Origin: Eunapius fragilis
Lineage: Eukaryota; Porifera; Demospongiae; Spongillida; Spongillidae
DNA length: 64,000 bases
Direction: 5' to 3'
Assembly (NCBI GenBank): GCA_963681505.1
Contig: OY811980.1
Location: 518,501-582,500, forward strand
Part shown: one piece after another, positions 55,672-64,000 of the stretch
Position numbering within the stretch: the first letter of the stretch is position 1
Layout of the letters: each line of letters begins with the position of its first letter
Made by a program: the position numbers and the translations under genes
Notes under the pieces: model-generated
Told to the model about the DNA's origin: nothing
Databases searched by the model: none
The model's input: the letters and a program-made list of their open reading frames with translations, nothing else

Positions 55672-58600
55672 TGTATGTGTGTGTATGTTGTGTGTGTGTG
55701 GTGTGTGTGTGGTGTGTGTGTCTGTGTGTGTATGTGTCTGTGTGTGAAATAAATGATTTTTCTTTTTTAAACCACAACAGCTTCAAACTTGCTGACACCA
55801 TGTTGGAGCACCTTCTAGCCCTCCCCTCATCCCCAGGCCACTACACGCTGCCGCAGGGCGTGCTTGATGGGATGCCTCTCTTCTATCTTCCTCCCAGCCA
55901 ATACAAGCCGGTATATTTAGAGTTGTGAACAATACTGGCAGAGGGGATGAAGGCATCATGGGGAAGGGGTCAAATGGTAAAGGGGAGGGGCCAGGGAGGA
56001 GTCAAAGGGGGAAGGGGAGGGGCCAGGGAGGAGTCAAAGGGTGAAGGGGAGGGGCCAGAGGAGAAGTCAAAGGGGGAAGGAAGGGCCATGGGAGGAGTCA
56101 AAGAGTGAAGGGGAGGGGCCAGAGGAGAAGCCAAAGGGGGAAGGGAGGGCCATGGGAGGAGTCAAAGGGGAAGGTCATGTAGGGGTGGAAAGGTCCAGGG
56201 AAGGGGTCAAAGGGTAAAGGGGAGGGGCCAGTATATGGGAGAAGGTCAGCACTGTCACATATCCATTGCCTACACAGGTGCCGTCCATGGAAGGTGGAGG
56301 GGACAAGTGAGTTAATGTCATCCACCATTTGTAGCCATGTAGTACATGATTTGTAGTCATGTAGTACATGATTTGTAGCCATGAAGTACATGATTTGTAG
56401 CCATGTAGTACATGATTTGTAGTCATGTAGTACATGATTTGTAGTCATGTAGTACGTGATTTGTGGCCATGTAGTACATGATTTGTAGTCATGAAGTACA
56501 TGATTTGTAGTCATGAAGTACATGATTTGTAGCCATGTAGTACATGATTTGTAGCCATGTAGTACATGATTTGTAGCCATGTACTACATGATTTGTAGTC
56601 ATGTAGTACATGATTTGTGGCCATGTAGTACATGATTTGTGGCCATGTAGTACATGATTTGTAGCCATGTAGTACGTGATTTGTAGTCATGTAGTACATG
56701 ATTTGTGGCCATGTAGTACATGATTTGTGGCCATGTAGTACATGATTTGTAGCCATGTAGTACATGATTTGTAGCCATGTAGTACATGATTTGTAGCCAT
56801 GTAGTACATGATTTGTAGCCATGTAGTACGTGATTTGTAGCCATGTAGTACATGATTTGTAGCCATGTAGTACATGATTTGTAGCCATGTAGTACGTGAT
56901 TTGTAGTCATGTAGTACATGATTTGTAGCCATGTAGTACGTGATTTGTAGCCATGTAGTACATGATTTGTAGCCATGTAGTACATGATTTGTAGTCATGT
57001 AGTACATGATTTGTAGCCATGTAGTACGTGATTTGTAGCCATGTAGTACATGATTTGTAGCCATGTAGTACATGATTTGTAGTCATGTAGTACGTGATTT
57101 GTGGCCATGTAGTACATGATTTGTAGCCATGTAGTACATGATTTGTAGCCATGTAGTACATGATTTGTAGCCATGTAGTACATGATTTGTAGCCATGTAG
57201 TACATGATTTGTAGTCATGTAGTACATGATTTGTGGCCATGTAGTACATGATTTGTGGCCATGTAGTACATGATTTGTAGTCATGTAGTACATGATTTGT
57301 GGCCATGTAGTACATGATTTGTGGCCATGTAGTACATGATTTGTAGCCATGTAGTACATGATTTGTAGCCATGTAGTACGTGATTTGTAGCCATGTAGTA
57401 CATGATTTGTAGCCGTGTAGTACATGATTTGTAGCCATGTAGTACATGATTTGTAGCCATGTAGTACATGATTTGTAGCCGTGTAGTACATGATTTGTAG
57501 CCATGTAGTACGTGATTTGTAGTCATGTAGTACATGATTTTTAGCCATGTAGTACATGATTTGTAGCCATGTAGTACGTGATTTGTAGTCATGTAGTACA
57601 TGATTTGTGGCCATGTAGTATATGATTTGTAGTCATGTAGTACATGATTTGTAGCCATGTAGTACGTGATTTGTAGCCATGTAGTACATGATTTGTAGTC
57701 ATGTAGTACATGATTTGTGGCCATGTAGTACATGATTTGTAGCCATGTAGTACATGATTTGTAGTCATGTAGTACATGATTTGTAGCCATGTAGTACGTG
57801 ATTTGTAGCCATGTAGTACGTGATTTGTAGCCATGTAGTACGTGATTTGTAGCCATGTAGTACATGATTTGTAGTCATGTAGTACATGATTTGTAGCCAT
57901 GTAGTACGTGATTTGTAGCCATGTAGTACGTGATTTGTAGCCATGTAGTACGTGATTTGTAGCCATGTAGTACGTGATTTGTGGCCATGTAGTACATGAT
58001 TTGTGGCCATGTAGTACATGATTTGTAGCCATGTAGTACATGATTTGTAGCCATGTAGTACGTGATTTGTAGCCATGTAGTACATGATTTGTAGCCATGT
58101 AGTACATGATTTGTGGCCATGTAGTACATGATTTGTAGTCATGTAGTACATGATTTGTGGCCATGTAGTACATGATTTGTAGCCATGTAGTACATGATTT
58201 GTAGTCATGTAGTACATGATTTGTGGCCATGTAGTACATGATTTGTGGCCATGTAGTACATGATTTGTAGCCATGTAGTACATGATTTGTAGCCATGTAG
58301 TACGTGATTTGTAGCCATGTAGTACATGATTTGTAGCCATGTAGTACATGATTTGTAGCCATGTAGTACGTGATTTGTAGTCATGTAGTACATGATTTGT
58401 AGTCATGTAGTACATGATTTGTAGCCATGTAGTACATGATTTGTGGCCATGTAGTACATGATTTGTAGCCATGTAGTACATGATTTGTAGCCATGTAGTA
58501 CGTGATTTGTAGCCATGTAGTACGTGATTTGTAGCCATGTAGTACGTGATTTGTAGCCATGTAGTACGTGATTTGTGGCCATGTAGTACATGATTTGTAG

Positions 58601-61600
58601 CCATGTAGTACGTGATTTGTAGTCATGTAGTACATGATTTTTAGCCATGTAGTACATGATTTGTAGCCATGTAGTACGTGATTTGTAGTCATGTAGTACA
58701 TGATTTTTAGCCATGTAGTACATGATTTGTAGCCATGAAGTACATGATTTGTAGCCATGTAGTACATGATTTGTAGCCATGTAGTACATGATTTGTAGCC
58801 ATGTAGTACATGATTTGTGGCCATGTAGTACATGATTTGTAGCCATGTAGTACATGATTTGTAGCCATGTAGTACATGATTTGTGGCCATGTAGTACATG
58901 ATTTGTAGCCATGTAGTACATGATTTGTAGTCATGTAGTACATGATTTGTAGCCATGTAGTACATGATTTGTAGTCATGTAGTACATGATTTGTAGCCAT
59001 GAAGTACATGATTTGTAGCCATGTAGTACATGATTTGTAGCCATGTAGTACATGATTTGTGGCCATGTAGTACATGATTTGTAGCCATGTAGTACATGAT
59101 TTGTAGTCATGTAGTACATGATTTGTAGCCATGTAGTACATGATTTGTAGTCATGTAGTACATGATTTGTAGCCATGAAGTACATGATTTGTAGCCATGT
59201 AGTACATGATTTGTAGTCATGTAGTACATGATTTGTAGCCATGTAGTACATGATTTGTAGTCATGTAGTACATGATTTGTAGTCATGTAGTACATGATTT
59301 GTAGCCATGTAGTACATGATTTGTAGCCATGTAGTACATGATTTGTAGCCATGAAGTACATGATTTGTAGCCATGTAGTACATGATTTGTAGTACATGAT
59401 TTGCCATATATTTAGAGGTGGCAAGGATCATGCTCTGATCTCCTTCTGGTGTCATCTGTGCTCAATTGACCTCACCCTTTGGAACAAGTGGTTCCACAGT
59501 GACAAGATTATCCTTGTGTTGGGGCCAGACACTGCCCTTCCCCAGAACATACAGGACTCCTCAGCTAGCCACAGTGGTCGCTACGCTGCCCTTCTCTGTC
59601 AGATGGCTACCGCTAAGCTGTACTCTGTGCTGAAGGCCAACACCACCTTCACACTGCTCGAGGGGATGTCTTATGTCCGGCTCCTCCCCTCCAAGGAGTC
59701 CCCACTTTACTTTGGTCTGGTCAGGGTGGCCCAGAAACACCCCTGTGTCATTCTCCACGTTGGCTACATCGAGGGGACGCCTCACAGCGTACAGGAGCAA
59801 TGGTTCACCTCTCTTTACAATGCACTCAAGAGCCTTCACGTGGGAGGGGGAGGAGGAGAGAGGCCTCTGGCTAAGAGGAAGCATTCAGTGGCCATTCCCC
59901 TTAGAGGCTACATATGTGTCCTGGACAAACAGCTGCACAAGGCCATGATAAGGTCAGTGGGCATGGCCAAAGATAAGGTCATGATAAAGGGTCAGTAGGG
60001 GTCTATGATAGGGTCAGTAGGGGGACCTTGATAAGGTGGTGATGGACTTTTGTAGGTTAACTTGCTCTAAGAGGTTGTTTTCTGTTCCTCCAATCAGACG
60101 GGAGTCCTTCAATGTAGAACACAGCGTTCAGATGGATTACATGTACCACACCTCCTGGAACTGGTGTACCCCTACTAAGGATTCAACAATACTTTATGCT
60201 GTGCTCAGACGACGATTGCAGGAAGGATTCCTGATCACCAATGCCCATAATGGATACATCACTGTGACTGTTCAACTGGGAATGCAGGTGTGTAAGCTTG
60301 CACGTGTATTCTCTCCTCAGCTCTCTCCCTCCCTCCCACCCTCCCCTCCTTCTTCCTCCATGGTCTACTTACAGCTGTAATATTATTTCTTTCATCCTCC
60401 TTCCCCTAGCAACCATCCAGTCCTGCTAAGTACTGCGCAATTCTTCAATATGTGCTATTTCCAGTGGAGCACTCCTTGGTAACTGAACTGTGGGTGGAGC
60501 CACAGTGTGGCATTGTGACAGATGTGCCTCCTGGGTTAGACTACTTGCAAGGCCTAGAGTACCAGCAGATCACTGATCAGGTACACCATGTGCAGGGTTC
60601 CCCCCCCCCCTCCACCATCCCTGTACATATATATTTTCCCCCATGTACACAGGGTTTCCTCCATGTACACAGGTAGTATTTGTCTTGTGGTCTTACCACC
60701 CTTAGCATGTGGTCCAATTATTGTTTTGATCACGTGGTCTACTATACTGAAAGTATCCTCCCACTAAGAAGGCATTTAACATGGGGGCTAGCCAGTACCT
60801 TCACCACTAGTTAACAGCTTCTGATTGGATTTGACCTTCCATTAACACAATAAACAAAGTCATTGAAATTTAAGCAATGTGTGCTTGTGAGTTTGTTGTA
60901 CTGATAGACAGAAGGTGCGGTGTACATGAAAGACTTGCACATCACTAAACTTTATAGCATGTTTGAATGTATGCTACATATGGCATGTTTGATGTTTGTA
61001 TGTGTGCTACATATAGCATGTTTGATGTTTGTATGTGTGCTACACATAGCATGTTTGATGTTTGAATATGTGCTACATATAGTATGTTTGATGTTTGAAT
61101 ATGTGCTACATATAGCATGTTTGATGTTTGTATGTGTGCTACACATAGCATGTTTGATGTTTGTACGTGTGCTACATATAGTATGTTTGATGTTTGTAAG
61201 TGTGCTACATATAGCATGTTTGATGTTTGAATGTGTGCTACATATAGCATGTTTGATGTTTGTATGTGTGCTACATATAGCATGTTTGATGTTTGTATGT
61301 GTGCTACATATAGCATGTTTGATGTTTGTATGTGTGCTACATATAGCATGTTTGATGTTTGTACGTGTGCTACATATAGCATGTTTGATGTTTGTATGTG
61401 TGCTACATATACAAACATGCTAAAGTTTAGTGATGTGCAATCCATCTTCACCACTGGTTACCTGGTTACCTTGCCTCTATTTAGTTCACCATGTGAATAG
61501 GTGGTTCAACTTTTATTAACAAAACAAACTAAGGCATTGAAATTTAAGCAACATCTTTCTGAACCAATTCCTTTTGCCTTTCTTCACACTCTTGTGAGTC

Positions 61601-64000
61601 TGTTGTGCTGATAGATAGAAGGTAGTATAATTCTTTACCACACGCACCCCCCCCCACACCTCCACCCCACAGTACAATCATGGCTCATTTGATATCACAT
61701 TATCCTTACCATGTCCACCAGATCCACAAAGTGGACTATGATGTTGTTAAGACTGTGGCAGCATTTACCTATCTGTGGAGAGGCCTGTCCCAAGTACCCC
61801 TGCCCTCCAATGGAGACATTGGTGGTGATCCTCACATCAGCCAAGCGGAGCCTGGGGACCAAGTAGATGGGCCTGGGGACCAGGCAGATGGGCCTGGGGA
61901 CCAAGCAGATGGTACCTATGCCGGACATCAGGGCCAAGTTGAACCCGAAGTTGATTCCAGAGTGCGGCCTGGGGCTCAGACTGAAGTCAAGCCTGGGGCT
62001 CAGATTGAAGTCAAGCCTGGGGCTCAGACTGAAGTCAAGCCTGGGGCTCAGACTGAAGTTCAGCAACCACAGTCTTTACCCGATTCACATTCCCTTGCCG
62101 ATGTGCAATCTCTTACAGATGTCCAGACACAGCTGGAGACCCTGGTTTACACTGGGTCTGATGTGCAGAACTGCGAAGTGTCCTTTATGCTTCTTGACCT
62201 GGTAAAGAGGTCTCAGATAACAGCTTTCTCCCTTGTTGCATTTTCAGAAGATGAACGTGGCAAGGAAGGTGTGTGTGGTGTAGGAGGGAGGGCGTGTGTG
62301 GTGTAGGAGGGAGGGTGTGTTGTTGAAGAATATTGTCATACCTCTCTCTCCAGGGAAGGCTATGGATGTGTCCATGTGTTCCACACTTAGTCGCCTGCTG
62401 CATGCTCAAGTGGTCAGCCACATCCAGTCACTGGCCCCAACTGAAGTGCCTTGTCCCGATGTGGAACCACTGGTAGAGCGTGTTTCCCATTCTGGAGTCC
62501 TAGAGCCATTCTACCAGCACTGTTGCATCAAAGAAGGTTCTCGGTATCCATGGCGATGTTTCTCCCTCAACCACAAAGACAGTGTCTTTGTCTTTGTCGT
62601 CCCCTCCTACCTGAGCAGGGTGAAGGGGATTCCCCAGGCCATCATACCCCTCCTCCTCCTCTGCTGCAGTAAGCAGATGATTCTCGACCCGGACCCTGCG
62701 GAACTCGACCCTCCCGGTCAGCCCCCCGACGCCTACTGCCCCTTCCTGCTCTGCGGCAACTCCGAAAGTGGGGGGCCCGCTCTCATGTCGCACTTGGGCC
62801 CCCTGGTCCCCCTGCTCAAGGATATCTACCACTCGTCCTACCTGCACACCATCCACACAGCACTCAGACATCGCCAGCCGTGTGCTCCGGAGGACTTTAC
62901 CCTTGGTATGAAGGTGTGTGGGACGTCCACCGTACCCATCCCCTGCACCCACCTCATCGGTGGGCTGTGTAACCACGCCTCCCTGTGGCAGCTGGGGGAT
63001 CAAGGGGTGCCCAGCCCCGTCACTGCAAATAGGCTGTGCCAGCTGCTTGAGGGGGTCACGGCCGATGCCTCCAAGTGGAGGGTGTCGTTGCAGTCGGGGA
63101 ATCCCCCTCTGGGAGGCCCCACCCACTGTCAGGACTGGGGACCGGAGGTGGAGGAGGCACTGGGGAATATACTGCACGAGGAAGGGTTCAGGGTAGTGCC
63201 TTCAGCTGGTGGGTACTACTGGTTCATAGGAGCCGAAACTGAACAAGAGGTAACCTATGGCAACCAGCATTATGCAACCATTAGAGTGTATCTCTGTGCC
63301 TGCCTTAGGATTCTGCAGGACTTGATCAGGAGTTGGGCGTGATGGGGGTGGGGCTGCTGTCTCCCTGTTCCTCACCCCTTCCCCCTGTGGGACCAGGTGT
63401 TGACGATGAGGACGTGCTCATTGATTCCCTCCAAAGGCTTTCTCATCGCAGACCTCCTTCAAGGTTCAGTCTCACCACGGCACCCCTCTTCCTCCACATG
63501 GCGTTCAAGATAGTCGTTGATGGAAAGGAAGACCCTTCCGTCTTCAGAAGAACTGTCGAAGAGAAGTTGGAACAGTATACTCGCCCATGCAATGACAGCC
63601 TACCCCTGTGTCTTAGTAAGTGACCCCTGTGCCTTAATGTGCCTTAGTGACCCCTGTGCCTTAATGAGTGATCCCTGTGCCTTATTGACCCCTGTCTTAG
63701 TAGGTGACCTGTGTCTTAGTAAGTGACCCCTGTGCCTTAATGTGCCTTAGTGACCCCCTGTGCCTTAATGTGCCTTAGTAAGTGACCCCTGTATCTTAGT
63801 AGGTGACCCTGGTGTCTTAGTACGTGACCTCTGTACTTAGTAAGTGGTCCCTGTTGCCTTAGTGGCCCCTGTGCCTTAGTAAATAACCTTACCTTTGTAC
63901 CCTTAAACAATAGGTTGCGTTTCTCTTTCTTTTCAGAGCCTCTTGTCACTGAACACAAACATCGCTGCACTGTTCTGTTGGATACCATGTTTGTGTCATT
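49839..64000 (+). CDS. SZT2: SZT2 (KICSTOR subunit) orthologue, 5' part, 24 exons; continues past the window
   Basis: SZT2 is the very large scaffold of KICSTOR, which recruits GATOR1 to lysosomes to restrain mTORC1 on nutrient loss. Exons: 49839-49862, 49955-50068, 50128-50271, 50350-50427, 50495-50578, 50670-50757, 54087-54121, 54183-54276, 54348-54562, 54585-54844, 54913-54968, 55025-55095, 55319-55341, 55408-55503, 55558-55596, 55781-55910, 56278-56306, 59416-59952, 60098-60287, 60410-60580, 61722-62268, 62354-63249, 63309-63615, 63937-64000+. About 1430 aa so far (human about 3430). Landmarks: GDHRVSRSFRARWLLKNL, GLILLTDGVSGF, LPQGVLDGMPLFYLPPS, LLEGMSYVRLLPS, LVTELWVEPQCGIVTD, YPWRCFSLNHKDSVFVFVVP, APLFLHMAFKI. 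Exon 21 holds in-frame GPGDQADG and PGAQTEVK repeats. Phase agrees at every junction, but the 22-nt gap after 54562 is odd (see findings). Confidence 0.9.
50901..51725 (-). CDS. Zinc-binding repeat protein (DC1/C1-like), nested antisense in SZT2 intron 6 (274 aa)
   Basis: An intact intronless ORF. It contains four Cys/His repeats of the form WxCDxC...Y/FHCxxCNxDLCxxCF...HxLHxHxL: WKCDGCQRQF/YHCEKCNVDLCEKCF; WKCDQCNATY/FHCAQCNFDLCSSCF; FRCSKCSAPL/FQLCNSCF; WHCNNCTASS/YHCPKCEYDLCKTC. The spacing resembles C1-like/DC1 or ZZ-type zinc-binding modules. No catalytic domain. Function unknown; possibly ligand or ubiquitin-pathway binding. Lack of introns inside an otherwise intron-rich region suggests retroposition or single-exon origin. 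Confidence 0.82.
   Translation of the reverse strand: MAEKSAYHNFHFHLLKSCRPSVVYRQSEGLWKCDGCQRQFGDVTTTPYNPKMASPSFYHCEKCNVDLCEKCFSGKWNHSLHDIRGHELKPVDPRIEYRIHEQWKCDQCNATYSHADPMAVLFHCAQCNFDLCSSCFGGQKHHLHEHPLVSVNTAISNKFRCSKCSAPLDSMFRCYDAQCLFQLCNSCFMMPPAVHPLHKHHPLEVFDPSQAYPHTGGTWHCNNCTASSDRIHPLSPDDTMYHCPKCEYDLCKTCYTRYNQQPHYIKAPSHMVTW
52030..52470. repeat. 24-bp minisatellite, SZT2 intron 6
   Basis: About 15 copies of acactacaccccacacatcc plus ctcc with variants. It causes the Thr/His/Pro-rich ORFs on both strands, which I do not treat as genes. Confidence 0.95.
52486..52770. repeat. 29-bp minisatellite, SZT2 intron 6
   Basis: About 9-10 copies of acagtaaggtctggtagggc plus ctggaccct, preceded by cagcggcgtagctac at 52471. 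Confidence 0.95.
52817..53596. repeat. 39-bp minisatellite, 20 copies, almost invariant
   Basis: The unit is agtcagtacctcagctcaag plus gcactcaggtgtagtctaa. Apart from the first and last copies I see no sequence differences between units, so expansion or homogenisation is very recent. Confidence 0.97.
53776..54065. repeat. (GTAT)n and (CT)n microsatellites
   Basis: A GTAT/TATG tetranucleotide run at 53776-53875, then a CT dinucleotide run at 53955-54066. The CT run serves as the polypyrimidine tract before the exon 7 acceptor (54086). Confidence 0.93.
55629..55746. repeat. (GT)n microsatellite, SZT2 intron 15
   Basis: GT run with A and C interruptions immediately upstream of SZT2 exon 16. 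Confidence 0.93.
55950..56225. repeat. About 33-bp purine-rich minisatellite, SZT2 intron 16
   Basis: Tandem gaggggccagggaggagtca plus aagggggaaggg units, degenerate toward the 3' end. Confidence 0.88.
56329..59402. repeat. 22-bp satellite-like array, about 139 copies, SZT2 intron 17
   Basis: The unit is atttgtagccatgtagtaca plus tg. Variants are limited to a few positions (agcc/agtc/ggcc; tacatg/tacgtg; gtagt/gaagt). The unit includes catgta-g-tacatg, a near-palindrome. The minus strand has no stop in any frame through the unit, giving overlapping ORFs of up to 279 codons with a 22-residue period; these are not genes. The array fills the intron between the 29-bp exon 17 and exon 18. Confidence 0.97.
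60841..61623. repeat. Direct duplication flanking a VNTR with inverted ends
   Basis: cattgaaatttaagcaa and cttgtgagt(t/c)tgttgt(a/g)ctgatag, in order, occur at 60863-60916 and again at 61536-61623. Between them is the 33-bp array below. All of it lies in SZT2 intron 20. Confidence 0.85.
60935..61441. mobile_element. 33-bp VNTR bounded by 28-bp inverted repeats
   Basis: ttgcacatcactaaacttta at about 60938 is mirrored by taaagtttagtgatgtgcaa ending at 61441. Inside are about 13 copies of gcatgtttgatgtttgtatg plus tgtgctacatata. Because 33 is a multiple of three, both strands give ORFs with an 11-residue period, which I judge non-coding. A MITE with an internal tandem repeat is the simplest reading. 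Confidence 0.8.
63616..63895. repeat. Minisatellite seeded on a splice donor, SZT2 intron 23
   Basis: Irregular copies of cctgtgccttagtaagtgac and shorter derivatives (cttagtaggtgacc, ccttagtgacccc) fill the intron. The first copy is the exon 23 donor itself, cctgtgtctta|gtaagtgac at 63605-63624. Confidence 0.92.

Noticed and set aside
56329..59402. Overlapping long minus-strand ORFs (up to 279 codons) with a 22-residue repeat
   Set aside because: They arise in all frames of a 22-bp tandem array lying between two SZT2 exons, with no start context, domain or splice signals. Periodicity explains them fully.
60920..61454. ORFs of about 168 codons on both strands with an 11-residue period
   Set aside because: A consequence of a 33-bp repeat unit; both strands open simultaneously and it lies in an SZT2 intron.

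Overview
The window is nuclear DNA of an animal. It holds orthologues of SPTLC1, FBXO4, RPL37, a DOCK6/7/8-type GEF, POLR2E and SZT2. These are split by many short spliceosomal introns, often 50-100 bp, with ordinary GT-AG ends. Intron-dense compact genes, abundant micro- and minisatellites and a dense mix of DNA-transposon remnants (hAT, CACTA, Ginger-like, THAP/SWIM) suggest an early-branching invertebrate. A sponge is my best guess, but that is inference. I joined exons by hand from splice sites, reading phase and family similarity recalled from memory. FBXO4 (391 aa), RPL37 (97 aa), POLR2E (210 aa), the DOCK gene (2071 aa in 42 exons) and a DNase I-like gene (311 aa) all assemble with consistent phase.

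Layout. 1-21 kb is a gene block: SPTLC1 3' end (+), FBXO4 (-) and RPL37 (+) sharing a 217-bp bidirectional promoter, then the DOCK gene (-), about 17 kb, whose introns are stuffed with minisatellites. 21-47.8 kb is transposon-rich: a broken hAT transposase beside a stray copy of DOCK exon 7, a dead non-LTR retrotransposon, several TIR/foldback elements, an apparently functional secreted DNase I-like gene (-) whose 5.4-kb intron 2 holds THAP/SWIM elements and a long hairpin, a dead CACTA transposase, a lone Ig-domain exon, and a Ginger1-like transposon (integrase + Ulp1 protease + PHD). 47.8-64 kb returns to host genes: a TM2-domain protein (-), POLR2E (-) head-to-head with SZT2 (+, runs off the window), and a small zinc-binding-repeat gene nested antisense in an SZT2 intron.

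The host genes are housekeeping or signalling genes (sphingolipid synthesis, SCF ubiquitin ligase, ribosome, Rho-GTPase activation, RNA polymerases, KICSTOR/mTORC1) and do not form one pathway. The most unusual pattern is structural: at several introns of two unrelated genes the minisatellite starts at the 5' splice site and its unit repeats that splice junction, giving trains of decoy donor sites.
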